Assembly (NCBI RefSeq): GCF_900086585.1
Contig: NZ_FLKM01000007.1
Location: 145,362 to 209,361, forward strand
Direction: 5' to 3'
DNA from: Emergencia timonensis
Lineage (GTDB): Bacteria; Bacillota; Clostridia; Peptostreptococcales; Anaerovoracaceae
DNA: 64,000 nt
Of this stretch, positions 1 to 8,603 are shown one piece after another. The notes beneath the pieces are model-generated. The model worked only from the letters and a program-made list of their open reading frames with translations, was not told where the DNA came from and made no database searches. Made by a program: the position numbers and the translations under genes. Each line of letters begins with the position of its first letter. The first letter of the stretch is position 1.

Positions 1-295
1 CTGCTGCAGAAAGATTGGCCATCTTCCGAATGGTTATGATGGTCTTTTCTCTGTCACCAGTTCTGCCTGTCGCCGTTCTGGCAGGCGTAGACCGTTTCAG
101 CCTCATCAGCGCCTCTTTGTTCCTCGGGTTTTCAACAAGACAGATTTCTTCTTCAGGAATCATTGCGATATCCGTAAGGCTTTCATCACCGGCCAGGGGA
201 GTATCTGCCTGCATTTCTTCTGTCAGTTCTAAGTCTCCCAATACTTTCTTCACAACTTCCATAATTGCTTCTTCACTGATATTTTGATTCAACAT
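1..295 (-). CDS. eutC: Ethanolamine ammonia-lyase small subunit (partial)
   Basis: Only the N-terminal 98 residues are inside the window; the gene runs off the left edge. EutC pairs with EutB in the adenosylcobalamin-dependent enzyme that splits ethanolamine into acetaldehyde and ammonia. The reading frame starts MLNQNISEEA and reaches a TPARTATGRTGDREKT stretch, which corresponds to the conserved PARxxxGRxG segment of EutC. It follows eutB by 40 bases in the same direction, with a modest GAGG ribosome site. The position after eutB and the motif make the call firm, although most of the domain is not visible. Confidence 0.85.
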   Translation of the reverse strand, partial: MLNQNISEEAIMEVVKKVLGDLELTEEMQADTPLAGDESLTDIAMIPEEEICLVENPRNKEALMRLKRSTPARTATGRTGDREKTIITIRKMANLSAA

Positions 296-335
296 TTTAA
301 ACCTCGCAATTCTATATAATCAAGCGTTTCACTAT

Positions 336-1700
336 TTAGAGGAAAATCGATGCGTCGCCGGCGTTTTCTCCCAAATTGCCGTCCTCATCTAAAATACCCC
401 ACTTCTGACACCACTTTTCGAACTCAGGTATCGTATGAAGGCCCAGCATTCTTCGCATGGCAGCGCAGTCATGGAAAGAGGTGTCCATATTGTAGGTTGT
501 CACATCCTGTGCGCCGGGAACTCCAATCCAGTATTCCGTTCCTGCAAGGCTGGCTGCCATCATGACCACGTCATTGTCGTTATAATCAGCCTTGACGTGG
601 CTGGAGAAGGCGATATCTGTTCCGATTGGAATCCCCGACATCTTTGCCATGAACACGTCTTCCAGCATAGAACGAGTGCACTGCTTTGCATCGTATTGAA
701 CTTCTGGTCCAACAAAGCCGACAACATCGTTTACGATAAATGGAGCAAAGTGTCTGCCGAAACCGTAGGTACGTGCTTCCAATGTAGCCATATCAGCGCC
801 GTAATGCATGTTACCCGCATTTTCCGGCCCCTGTCCGGTTTCAAAATACATGACATTTGGGCCTGTAGATGTTCCGTATCGCAAGGCCGTCTCCCTAGCT
901 TCCTCAAGGATTTCCACATTGACGCCGAAGGTATCATTGCATTTCTGTGTTCCTGCAATGCTGGCAAAGATTAAGTCTGACGGAGAACCGCTTTTCATGG
1001 CTTCCATCATGGTGGTGAGATGAACCAAGTAGCAGACCTGTGTCGGGATTTCATATTTTTCTTTCAATTCCTGCAGCATATTCATAATTCTGCGAGTAGT
1101 ATCCAGATTCGTCGTCGCCGGATTGATTCCAATGACGCAGTCTCCGCTAGCATAACTCAGCCCCTCGAAAATCGACATTCTGATGCCGTCGGGATCATCG
1201 CTGGGATGGTTAGGCTGGAGCCTGCTGGCCAAAATCCCTTGCTGTCCCAGCGTCGTGTTGCAGTGGGTGACATTTCTGATCTTTCTCGCAGCATACACTA
1301 AATCCATATTTCCCATCAGTTTGGAAACGCCAGCGATGGTCTCAGAGGTCAGTCCCCTCATAAGCCGTTTCAGGTCGTTTTCACTGGTCTTATCACTGAG
1401 GATGTATTCTCTCAGTTCAGAAATCGTCCAGTTTTTGATACTGTCATAAATTTGCTCATTCAAATCATCCTGGATGACTCTTGTCACTTCATCTTCTTCA
1501 TATGAAACAACAGGATTGTTGCGAAGATCTGATACGAGCAGGTCACTCAATACAATTTTTGCTGCCAGCCGTTCCTGCTCAGATTCAGCAGCGATTCCGC
1601 AGAGCACTTCACCACTTTTCAAGTCCCCTGCTTTTGCAAGCACCTCTTTTACAGAGTCAAATTGATAAACCTTGCCGAAAAGTTTTGCTTTTAATAACAT
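336..1700 (-). CDS. eutB: Ethanolamine ammonia-lyase large (catalytic) subunit
   Basis: EutB (454 residues, the usual family length) is the catalytic TIM-barrel subunit of ethanolamine ammonia-lyase, which converts ethanolamine to acetaldehyde and ammonia with adenosylcobalamin. The residues known to bind ethanolamine in the E. coli enzyme are all present at the same numbers here: Arg160 and Gln162 in ASRLQP, Asn193 in GINPATTN, Glu287 in YFETGQ and Asp362 in GTDIAF. The start at 1700 has an AAGGAG ribosome site. It sits 12 bases after eutA and 40 bases before eutC, so the three form one operon read leftwards. Control is likely by the antiterminator leader upstream of eutA. Confidence 0.97.
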   Translation of the reverse strand: MLLKAKLFGKVYQFDSVKEVLAKAGDLKSGEVLCGIAAESEQERLAAKIVLSDLLVSDLRNNPVVSYEEDEVTRVIQDDLNEQIYDSIKNWTISELREYILSDKTSENDLKRLMRGLTSETIAGVSKLMGNMDLVYAARKIRNVTHCNTTLGQQGILASRLQPNHPSDDPDGIRMSIFEGLSYASGDCVIGINPATTNLDTTRRIMNMLQELKEKYEIPTQVCYLVHLTTMMEAMKSGSPSDLIFASIAGTQKCNDTFGVNVEILEEARETALRYGTSTGPNVMYFETGQGPENAGNMHYGADMATLEARTYGFGRHFAPFIVNDVVGFVGPEVQYDAKQCTRSMLEDVFMAKMSGIPIGTDIAFSSHVKADYNDNDVVMMAASLAGTEYWIGVPGAQDVTTYNMDTSFHDCAAMRRMLGLHTIPEFEKWCQKWGILDEDGNLGENAGDASIFL

Positions 1701-1712
1701 GTTCTTCTCCTT

Positions 1713-3152
1713 CTAATAATTAAATGCGATCGTTTTAATAACCACCGGTACTGCGTCCGCAATACCTACCGGTCTGCCGATGTCTACGTAATCACCTTTT
1801 CCTGCATCTATAGAGTCGATGCAGATAACATCCTTCCCCTCTGGCAGGTCCATGGAGATACTCTGTCCCAAAACTTTTCCATAGTCCCCGTGTATGATGA
1901 TGATCAGCAGGTCCTGCACTGCAAGCAGTTCCTTCGTAGAATCGATGATTTTCTCCGCCAAAGCCTTGATGTCACGAAAGCCCAGTTTTCGATCCACTTT
2001 CAGGTTCAGGGCGATGTTTTGCTCCTGATCCAAATCCTGGAGCCAATGGTATTTCTTTTTCACTTGTGACCGAAAGTCCTCCGCAGAAAGATGCAGTGCA
2101 TCTTCAATGGTCAAAATCGGAAGATTCTTCAAAGGCAGTTTGTTCAATTGTGTAATGGTGATTGTTCCGCCGCTGACTTCCACGGAATGGCTGCCCGCGC
2201 CGATGACCGTGGCGCTGATGGTCTCCTTTGGCTTCACTAGGCGGATACCGTGTTTTTTAACTGCTCTTTTTAAAGAATCCGCAAGATATACGCCGATATC
2301 GCGAAAAGCCAGTTTGTTCTTTTCCTCTTCCTCATAGACCAGCTTGCCGATGCCTCCTGAAAAGCATACTGCATCAATCTCTCTCATCAGAGGCTTGTGT
2401 TCCTGCTGCTCCGTACTGAGGAGAAGGAAATTTTTATTCGTCTGTGATATCTGCAGCTTCCCTATAATCGCATCGGCCATGACGTCAGTCAGCTTTCCTA
2501 TCTCTGCTTCATTTAAAGTGTCGCCAATTTGGGCGGAAATACCCATCTGTCTTCCGATCTCTGCAATCTTTGGGAAAACATATTCTATCTCTGTGCTTCC
2601 AGCTTTAAAACGGATCAGCCTGCCCCCGGCATCCAGGCAGTCGGCATCGATGCACTTTCCATCATAAAAAGTCGCTGTATTCGTCGTACCTCCTCCGATA
2701 TCCATATTACAAATCGTCTCTACCGTATCGACGGAATAACCTTCTGCTCCGCTGCCTTTTCCAGCCAAAATGCTTTCCAGTCTGGGGCCTGCTGCCGCTA
2801 CGACAAAGTCACCTGCAAACTGGCTGATTTCTGCCAGCACTCTTTCCGCGTTGGTCTTTCTCGCTGTATCTCCGGTGATAATGACTGCGCCGGTTTCCAC
2901 TTCACTGACTCGCACCCCTGCACTCTGGTATTCTGCTTCAATGATCTGTCTGATTTTCTTCGCATTCAGTTCCGTATTGGACCTTAAGGGAGTAAAATAG
3001 ATGGGGCTTCTGTAAATGACGGTCTTATCTGTGATGGCTGTCTTGGGCATGAACATATCGCCAGTTGTCTTTTCGACAGTTAAGTTGCTGAAGACCAGAG
3101 ATGTGGTGGTCGTTCCGATGTCGATACCGACGCTGAGTATTTTTTCAGCCAC
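1713..3152 (-). CDS. eutA: Ethanolamine ammonia-lyase reactivating factor
   Basis: EutA is an actin/Hsp70-fold ATPase that removes damaged cobalamin from ethanolamine ammonia-lyase and so restores activity. The 479-residue product shows the phosphate-binding loop GIDIGTTTT near residues 9-17, a second glycine-rich DIGGGTTNT loop in the middle and CFSGGIGKL further on. The likely start is GTG at 3152, placed 7 bases after AAAGGAG. It is the first gene of eutA-eutB-eutC and lies directly behind a leader with an ANTAR-type hairpin and an overlapping terminator (3181-3258). The gene order eutVW-eutABC is common in clostridia and enterococci. Confidence 0.95.
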   Translation of the reverse strand: MAEKILSVGIDIGTTTTSLVFSNLTVEKTTGDMFMPKTAITDKTVIYRSPIYFTPLRSNTELNAKKIRQIIEAEYQSAGVRVSEVETGAVIITGDTARKTNAERVLAEISQFAGDFVVAAAGPRLESILAGKGSGAEGYSVDTVETICNMDIGGGTTNTATFYDGKCIDADCLDAGGRLIRFKAGSTEIEYVFPKIAEIGRQMGISAQIGDTLNEAEIGKLTDVMADAIIGKLQISQTNKNFLLLSTEQQEHKPLMREIDAVCFSGGIGKLVYEEEEKNKLAFRDIGVYLADSLKRAVKKHGIRLVKPKETISATVIGAGSHSVEVSGGTITITQLNKLPLKNLPILTIEDALHLSAEDFRSQVKKKYHWLQDLDQEQNIALNLKVDRKLGFRDIKALAEKIIDSTKELLAVQDLLIIIIHGDYGKVLGQSISMDLPEGKDVICIDSIDAGKGDYVDIGRPVGIADAVPVVIKTIAFNY

Positions 3153-3170
3153 TATGTGTCTCCTTTCTGT

Positions 3171-3258
3171 TAAAATAAAAAAGCTTATCGATTAAGAACA
3201 TAAAATGTCCCTTATACCGATAAGCTTCAGCGCTTAGACATCTGCTGCGCTGCAGATG
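3171..3258 (-). promoter_or_regulatory. ANTAR antitermination leader of eutABC
   Basis: On the minus strand the order is hairpin P1, hairpin P2, terminator. P1 (3239-3258) has the 7-bp stem CATCTGC/GCAGATG closing the hexaloop AGCGCA, with A at loop position 1 and G at position 4 as described for EutV targets. P2 (3221-3236) has stem TAAGC/GCTTA and hexaloop GCTGAA. The 3' arm of P2 shares bases with the 5' arm of a terminator (stem AAGCTTATCG, 3181-3227) followed by TTTTATTTT. Forming P2 would block the terminator. The leader starts right after eutW, so eutVW transcripts may read into it. Confidence 0.85.
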
Positions 3259-3261
3259 CAA

Positions 3262-4743
3262 CTATATTGTATTGTTTTCTATGCACCGAAAGGTAAAAAC
3301 TACCGAGGTGCCCGTGGAGTCTGATAGATAAAGTATCTGCCCCTTTAGTTTTTGCTTGACTATGTTCTCTGCAATTCGGCGTCCAAAGCCTTCATCGGCA
3401 CGATCCGCCTTATCACAGTCAAAGCCTTCACCATCGTCAGAAACGATCAGCTCGGAATAGAGCGGCCGCTTTAATACGGTTACGCCGACTCTTCCAAAGC
3501 CTCGGTTGTTAAATGCGTGTTTAAAAGTGTTCTGCAGAAGTTCGTTTACTACCAGAGCAATATCTGTAGCATCGTCCATCGTGACAAAGACGTTGTCTCC
3601 CTTGACTTCGATATGAAGTTCGATATCCGAACTACTGTTTACCAGCCTTTTAAAGTCCGCCGTAATTTTTTTCAGCAGATCCAGTATATTGATGATCTCC
3701 GCACCCTCTTGGGACAGGAGTTCGTAGGCGCTGGCAATGCTGGCAATACGGTTCATGGCTTCACTGAGCGCTAATTTCATACGCTCTTCCGGCAATCTTC
3801 TTCTCTGCATATCTAAGAGATTGTACACCGTCTGCAGATTATTCTTCACCCGATGGTGGGTTTCTCTCACTACAACCGATTTATGGATCAGATTCTCCTC
3901 TTTCTCCTTTTCCTGTGTAACATCTTTGATTACGATGACGTAATAATATTCCCTGTCGAAATAACAATACTCTCCGATTTCAAAATGATTCCCTGCACAC
4001 CTCAATTCTGTGTGATTCTCAGAATTCTCTATGCCCGGCCCTACATGGATTGGTCCGTGGAAAGAAAAATCATCGTAATCTTTATCATAGATATCTTGAA
4101 TATAGCCGTAACCCTGATATATTTTCTGTGCTCTGTCATTTCTAAAAATGACTGATTTATTCTGATTGAGAATGATGATTCCATCGTTTACGCATTCTGC
4201 CAATTTTACCAGATTGTCGAGGACTGGATAACTGCTGATGTCAGGCTCATGATAGACGACCTTCTTCCATGTCTCCAGATCCTCCTTTGTCATATCTCTT
4301 TCTATGACTATCACCCCTATCACTTTTCCATTACGCTTTATAGGGTAGCAGTCCTGAATGATATTATTGCCTTCTGTCGTCGTATATGACATCGCATGTG
4401 TATCCCTGCTCACCAGGCCATAACGAAATGTCCGTAAAACAGCAGGTTCGTCATCATCGCTTATAATGGCGCCGATCGTAGTATAATTGTATAAAGAATT
4501 TGGAGCATATGCTCCTGCCACTGTTACTGTATCATTGCCTGAGGCTCTGACACAGTTGATAAAACAGTCTCTGCCCAATTTCCGAGCTGTATGTACAAGT
4601 GCCTCTGCAGTTTTATGTATGAAGGCAATGTCACTTTCGTCCAAAATAGTATGTTTTCTGCAGATAGAATCGATGTCCTCACAAAACGCAATATGCTTGT
4701 CTCTCTTTTCTTTTAAAAAATTACCTTCTATCGTCATTTTCAT
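3262..4743 (-). CDS. eutW: Ethanolamine-sensing histidine kinase
   Basis: EutW is a soluble sensor kinase that phosphorylates EutV. No membrane segment is seen. The 493-residue product has an N-terminal sensor region (about 1-170), a PAS-like part (about 180-290), then a HisKA_2-type phosphorylation site in RETHHRVKNNLQ and a HATPase domain with VNELLQNTFKHAF (N box) and DDGEGFD (G1 box). This kinase class (HWE/HisKA_2) is the one paired with ANTAR response regulators. The start is ATG 4743 or 4737, inside the last codons of eutV, so the two genes overlap and are probably translationally coupled. Ligand sensing of ethanolamine is inferred from context. Confidence 0.92.
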   Translation of the reverse strand: MKMTIEGNFLKEKRDKHIAFCEDIDSICRKHTILDESDIAFIHKTAEALVHTARKLGRDCFINCVRASGNDTVTVAGAYAPNSLYNYTTIGAIISDDDEPAVLRTFRYGLVSRDTHAMSYTTTEGNNIIQDCYPIKRNGKVIGVIVIERDMTKEDLETWKKVVYHEPDISSYPVLDNLVKLAECVNDGIIILNQNKSVIFRNDRAQKIYQGYGYIQDIYDKDYDDFSFHGPIHVGPGIENSENHTELRCAGNHFEIGEYCYFDREYYYVIVIKDVTQEKEKEENLIHKSVVVRETHHRVKNNLQTVYNLLDMQRRRLPEERMKLALSEAMNRIASIASAYELLSQEGAEIINILDLLKKITADFKRLVNSSSDIELHIEVKGDNVFVTMDDATDIALVVNELLQNTFKHAFNNRGFGRVGVTVLKRPLYSELIVSDDGEGFDCDKADRADEGFGRRIAENIVKQKLKGQILYLSDSTGTSVVFTFRCIENNTI

Positions 4744-5308
4744 CCAACTGGCAGCTGAGGAGAATCTCAGCCACAAACTCCATAGAAATATTGTTTTCTT
4801 TACTAATGCCTCTGATATAATTATATGCTTCTTGTTCGCTGAGTCTGAGCTTATCCATAATCAGTCCTTTGGCGCGTTCAATCTTCTTCCGCGTTTCCAT
4901 ATTCTTGTTGACTTCAACGACTTCGCTTCGCAGGCTGCTCAGTTCCTTGCTCCTTGCAGTGGCCACTTTTAAGGTGGACACAAGAGTTTTGGAGTCTATG
5001 GGTTTCACCATAAACGCCGACACGCCGTATTTTCCGGCCTTTTGTACGAATTCTTCGTCGTCAAAGGCACTTTCAATTACAATCGTATCCACATATCCCC
5101 CCTCGTGGACGAACTTGGCCGTCTGCAGCCCGTCCAGCCCTGGCATGCGAATATCGATGATTAAAATATCAGGGTGATATTCCTTGCAAAGATCAATGGC
5201 TGCAAATCCGTTAGAAGCGGTGCCTACTATTTCGTAACCGCTGTCCTCTAAAACCTCTTTTAGGTTCATAACGATGATCGGTTCATCATCTGCTAAAACA
5301 ACTCTCAT
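4721..5308 (-). CDS. eutV: Response regulator with ANTAR RNA-binding domain
   Basis: EutV is a two-component response regulator that binds RNA instead of DNA and prevents termination in eut leaders. The 195-residue product has a receiver domain (1-120) with the acidic pair Asp7/Asp8, phosphoacceptor Asp52 in IIDIRMP and Lys102 in MVKP. A short coiled region follows, then a C-terminal ANTAR domain with KKIERAKGLIMDKLRLSEQ. It precedes and overlaps eutW. Four leaders in this window carry possible EutV targets, including one in front of eutV itself, which suggests positive autoregulation. Confidence 0.95.
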   Translation of the reverse strand: MRVVLADDEPIIVMNLKEVLEDSGYEIVGTASNGFAAIDLCKEYHPDILIIDIRMPGLDGLQTAKFVHEGGYVDTIVIESAFDDEEFVQKAGKYGVSAFMVKPIDSKTLVSTLKVATARSKELSSLRSEVVEVNKNMETRKKIERAKGLIMDKLRLSEQEAYNYIRGISKENNISMEFVAEILLSCQLDENDDRR

Positions 5309-5327
5309 ATCATTTCACCATTTTCAA

Positions 5328-5414
5328 ATAAAAAAAGCAACAACAAAATATGTATCGACTGCATATCATTTGTTGTCACTCCTGCGTGGCAAATTCTGCA
5401 CTGCATCTGCAGAA
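5328..5414 (-). promoter_or_regulatory. ANTAR antitermination leader of eutVW
   Basis: The terminator (5337-5377) pairs GACAACAAA with the complementary GTTGTTGC side and is followed on the minus strand by TTTTTTTATTT. Upstream and overlapping it is P2 (5377-5388), stem CAC/GTG around hexaloop GCAGGA. P1 is the hairpin 5394-5414, TTCTGC/GCAGAA, with a loop of about 7-9 bases instead of 6. The layout is the same as in the eutA leader. It implies that eutVW expression itself needs antitermination. Confidence 0.75.
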
Positions 5415-5428
5415 CTATTCTTTGCTAT

Positions 5429-5458
5429 AGACTATCACACAGAAAGGATGTATGTCAA
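5429..5458 (-). promoter_or_regulatory. Promoter of eutVW
   Basis: On the minus strand there is a perfect -35 TTGACA (5453-5458), an 18-base spacer and a -10-like TAGTCT (5429-5434) preceded by TGTGA. The eutH promoter has the same arrangement, TTGACA, 18 bases and a TGTGATA context, which supports both. Confidence 0.6.
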
Positions 5459-5496
5459 GAGGTAAAAATTAGAATACAGAAAATTTAGTTTTTAGC

Positions 5497-5525
5497 TTGA
5501 CAAATCATCTCAAATATTATAAAGT
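5497..5525 (+). promoter_or_regulatory. Promoter of the MFS transporter gene
   Basis: A perfect -35 TTGACA lies at 5497-5502, with a -10-like TATAAA/TAAAGT at 5518-5525. It stands back to back with the eutVW promoter, only 38 bases away, and leads into the terminator-bearing leader at 5568-5628. Confidence 0.55.
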
Positions 5526-5567
5526 CATGATAATTAAATATATGGTTCATAGGTGTATTATGTGCCC

Positions 5568-5628
5568 GTTGCGAAGCAGTGACGACAATTTTCGAATCTT
5601 TTCGATTTTTGTCGTTTTTTTGTTTTTT
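5568..5628 (+). promoter_or_regulatory. Probable ANTAR leader and terminator of the MFS gene
   Basis: A P2-like hairpin (5568-5583) has stem GTTGC/GTGAC and hexaloop GAAGCA, matching the G-x-x-G-x-A loops of the three eut leaders. It overlaps the 5' arm of a strong terminator (ACGACAA 5582-5588 with TTGTCGT 5609-5615) followed by seven T, G and six T. A clear P1 hairpin is not found: only CATA/TATG (5548-5562) with a 7-base loop fits. Terminator presence in the leader is seen directly; control by EutV is inferred. Confidence 0.6.
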
Positions 5629-5710
5629 GCTGTCTTTCCTCATATATCGGTGCAGCCACGCCTTGAGCCGCTACAAAAAAATTCTAATACTAGGAAGGAG
5701 AATGATCTTT

Positions 5711-7243
5711 ATGTCAAAATTTTTAGATCGTATTGTAATGGAGAGCAAAGAAAAGTACGATGCTGTCGACTTCTCGCCAACGGCGAAACTGCCGAAACTG
5801 GATTTCCATTTCAACTGTGCAGGCACCAGTATCGGAACAATGATTCCATTCAACGTCTTCGGGTACTACCTGCTCTACTTCTACACTGATATTTTAGGCA
5901 TCAGCCCTTTGACTGCCGCAAATATCATCATCTTTGCCAGGGTGTTCGACACATTCACAGACCTGATGATGGGTCATTTCATCGACAAATCCCACTTCAA
6001 AGCCGGAAAATATCGCGGATGGGTACTGATTTCGATTTTACCGCAATTCATAATGTTCCTGGCCGTGTTCTTTGTCTGGCCCGGACAGGGTGACAGTACC
6101 TTACAGATTATCTGGTGCTGGATTACCTATGGGGCTTATGGTGCGCTCTGTGCCACCTTAGGTTACATTCCGCAAAACTGCCAGACTCAGAACATGACGC
6201 GTAATGAAGGAGAGCGCGCCAAAGCGGCTTCCTGGAAGGGTATCTATGAAAACATTTCTATTTTGATCGCTGCAACCTGTTTTCTGCCGGTTTCACGATT
6301 TTTCTGCGACATTACAGGAAACACGACGCTGGGATTTTTAGTGACCTGCCTGATCTTTGCAATCATATCCTTCTTCGCTCCTACCATTTCAGGGCTCCGT
6401 TTTACTCGTAAGTATGAGCTTACATATGAAGGCGAATACCGGCCGCAGCTTCTTGTCGAGGAGGCTCCGGAAAAAAAGGTCTCTATCTGGATTTCCCTGC
6501 GCGACTTTGTCAAATGCCGCCCTGCAATCCTTACGATTTCCGGCATTGCCATCATGTTCGCCCTTGCCAATGTACGCAGCTCCATGGCAGTATACCTCTT
6601 TGAATACTACTTTGAACTGCCAGAAATGACCTCTATCAGCCTGGGACTTAACATCTCCCTCGCCATTGTAGGCGCTTTCCTGGTGCCATACATCATCAAG
6701 TTATTCAAAGACACTGCCAGAGCCTTCATCATCATGGCTCTGATCAACGGCAGTGTCTACGGCCTTCTGTTCTTGTGGATCAGGTTCTCTCCAATGGAAG
6801 TCGTACAGGAGTCGATGCACTTTGGCCCTATGTTCTTCCTATACATCGGCTGCGGGTTATTCCAGGGCATTTACGCCACATTCCCGATGGCTATCGTGCC
6901 GCATACGGTAGACTACGCACGCCTGAGATATGACAGAAACATGTCCGGTTTCATTTACGGAATTTACGGCGTCATGCTCACTGCCGGCGGTGCAATCGGA
7001 AACTGGATTTCCGGTACGATGCTCTCTGCTTCCGGCTATGTCGCAGGAATTGTCCAAAGTGAAGCAACCCTGTCAACCATTCTCTTCTGCGGTATGGCAG
7101 TACCTGCTTTGTTCGCAGGTGTACATGCACTCTTCCAGTTGTTTGCCGGTGTGTCCGATAAGAAGCATCTGCAGTGGCTGGCAGAAATTGATGCGCGCGA
7201 TGCCAGAGAATTAGAGGCCGCTAAGAAAGCGCTTAACGAATAA
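5711..7243 (+). CDS. MFS transporter, GPH (sugar/cation symporter)-like
   Basis: The product (510 residues) has about 12 membrane segments. It has the pattern of the glycoside-pentoside-hexuronide:cation symporter branch of MFS, with FARVFDTFTDLMMGHFIDKS in the loop after TM2 matching the usual D-x-x-x-D region. The substrate cannot be told from sequence. ATG 5711 is chosen because GGAAGGAG (5693-5700) lies 10 bases upstream; the ATG at 5702 is too close. The gene is in the middle of the eut cluster on the opposite strand and has its own terminator-bearing leader. This suggests it takes part in ethanolamine or related compound uptake, or moves a pathway product. Confidence 0.8.
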   Translation: MSKFLDRIVMESKEKYDAVDFSPTAKLPKLDFHFNCAGTSIGTMIPFNVFGYYLLYFYTDILGISPLTAANIIIFARVFDTFTDLMMGHFIDKSHFKAGKYRGWVLISILPQFIMFLAVFFVWPGQGDSTLQIIWCWITYGAYGALCATLGYIPQNCQTQNMTRNEGERAKAASWKGIYENISILIAATCFLPVSRFFCDITGNTTLGFLVTCLIFAIISFFAPTISGLRFTRKYELTYEGEYRPQLLVEEAPEKKVSIWISLRDFVKCRPAILTISGIAIMFALANVRSSMAVYLFEYYFELPEMTSISLGLNISLAIVGAFLVPYIIKLFKDTARAFIIMALINGSVYGLLFLWIRFSPMEVVQESMHFGPMFFLYIGCGLFQGIYATFPMAIVPHTVDYARLRYDRNMSGFIYGIYGVMLTAGGAIGNWISGTMLSASGYVAGIVQSEATLSTILFCGMAVPALFAGVHALFQLFAGVSDKKHLQWLAEIDARDARELEAAKKALNE

Positions 7244-7266
7244 ATCTTTTAAGCTTAAAATCGCTT

Positions 7267-7301
7267 GGAAAAGGGACAGTCGATACGACTGTCCCTTTTC
7301 C
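7267..7301. terminator. Bidirectional terminator between MFS gene and eutH
   Basis: A perfect 16-bp stem (GGAAAAGGGACAGTCG and its complement) closes a 3-base loop, between two convergent genes. A-rich and T-rich arms fit termination from both sides. Confidence 0.85.
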
Positions 7302-7350
7302 TGTGCTGCTGTCCAAGATGCCTTTGTCAACTGAAGGTATCTGTTTTTCA

Positions 7351-8487
7351 TTACTCCCGGTTCCGCTTTACCCGATATTTCTTTGGCTCTACGCCTTTAC
7401 AAACGGTAGACAAGTGCTTTTTTCGACAGACGATCATGGCAATCGGGAGTGCAAAGATCGCAGCAGTAATATTCGATATCATCATGGGAACAATCATTGT
7501 GCTGTCCACTCCCGCTACAAACCCCAGGAAATCACCCAGCATGCTGTTTGCTCCGACACAGAATGCCAGAGAAACCACGACTCCCGCAGGGGACATTTTG
7601 TTGCACGAATGCAAAAGCGGCATGACATTAGCGGTACACGATAACATGGAGATGACTGCCACTTCGTCAATTTTCATAATTGCTCCTATTTTTTTCAACG
7701 GCCCGGCGCAGAGTCTGCTGATGATGTCTACCATTGGAAATGCACCGCAAAGCACGATGGCAATACTTCCGACAATTTTGATTCCATCCAGCACGGAAGG
7801 AAGGTCTTCAATAACCGTAAGCGGGGTAAGTTCCTGAACGATGCCGATAGCAAATCCCAGGGTAGAAACACCCACAACGATGTATCCCAGTATATTGAAC
7901 ACCTTTATGCAAATATGCTGTACTTTCCAAAGTCCCAATGCGACAATGACAGAAAAAATCAGTACCGGAACCGTATTGCGGGCAACCATAGATAACGAAT
8001 ATCCTGCTGCAATGCCTCCCGCAAATAATCCGGCTGGAACCGATATGATGCCGATCATAATGCCCAATGCGTAAAAGCTGCGATACTCTTTTTTCACAAA
8101 GGTCATGCCAACAGGTATCATAAAGGTAATGATACTGCCTAACAACGTTCCCAATATACAGCCTGCAAACTGCGCGCCTTCCTCCGTATCTGCTATGGCA
8201 TATGCCAATGGATAACCGCCCATATCACATGCGAGTATGGACGTTGCCGCCATGGCAGGATCTGCGCGGAGAAAGTGAAACAGCGGTGTTACGATAGGTG
8301 TCAGAGTTCTGCCAATCAAAGGCGAAAGCACAATCATCCCCACCATGGGAATGCATAAAGGACCGATGGCCGCAATTCCCTGTTCCAACTTCTCTCCAAG
8401 CCCCAGGGGCGAGCCCACGATTCGGTCGACTGCAGCGATAGCCATGAATAAGACCATGATGTAAATAATAATTTGGTTAAGAGCCAT
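7351..8487 (-). CDS. eutH: Ethanolamine permease
   Basis: EutH is the ethanolamine uptake protein of clostridial and enteric eut loci. The 378-residue product has about ten membrane segments and starts MALNQIIIYIMVLFMAI. Internal segments such as ILACDMGGYPLA, FPMVDIISR and LSCTANVMPLLH match the family pattern as I know it. Start ATG 8487 is preceded by AAGGAGGAG; the longer open frame upstream reads through the leader terminator and is rejected. The gene has its own promoter and ANTAR-type leader (8520-8592), so it is a separate unit of the eut regulon. Confidence 0.93.
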   Translation of the reverse strand: MALNQIIIYIMVLFMAIAAVDRIVGSPLGLGEKLEQGIAAIGPLCIPMVGMIVLSPLIGRTLTPIVTPLFHFLRADPAMAATSILACDMGGYPLAYAIADTEEGAQFAGCILGTLLGSIITFMIPVGMTFVKKEYRSFYALGIMIGIISVPAGLFAGGIAAGYSLSMVARNTVPVLIFSVIVALGLWKVQHICIKVFNILGYIVVGVSTLGFAIGIVQELTPLTVIEDLPSVLDGIKIVGSIAIVLCGAFPMVDIISRLCAGPLKKIGAIMKIDEVAVISMLSCTANVMPLLHSCNKMSPAGVVVSLAFCVGANSMLGDFLGFVAGVDSTMIVPMMISNITAAIFALPIAMIVCRKKHLSTVCKGVEPKKYRVKRNRE

Positions 8488-8511
8488 TTTTTCTCCTCCT
8501 TCTTTTAGGCA

Positions 8512-8592
8512 ACAAAAAAGACAACACAAAATGAGATTTCTCAAATTATGTTGTCACTTCGTCGTGATAAACACTGCAGTTCATCTGCAATG
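8512..8592 (-). promoter_or_regulatory. ANTAR antitermination leader of eutH
   Basis: The terminator (8520-8555, arms GACAACA and TGTTGTC) is followed on the minus strand by TTTTTTGTT. P2 (8555-8566) has stem CAC/GTG and hexaloop GACGAA and shares bases with the terminator arm. P1 (8572-8592) pairs CATTGC with GCAGTG around a 9-base loop that begins AGATG, like the P1 of the eutVW leader. Confidence 0.75.
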
Positions 8593-8603
8593 AAATTATA
8601 TTC

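Noticed and set aside
435..974. 179-codon plus-strand frame inside eutB
   Set aside because: EutB is certain on the other strand and the frame has no family features.
3153..3261. Cobalamin riboswitch in front of eutABC
   Set aside because: The gap is far too short and holds the ANTAR-type hairpins and terminator instead.
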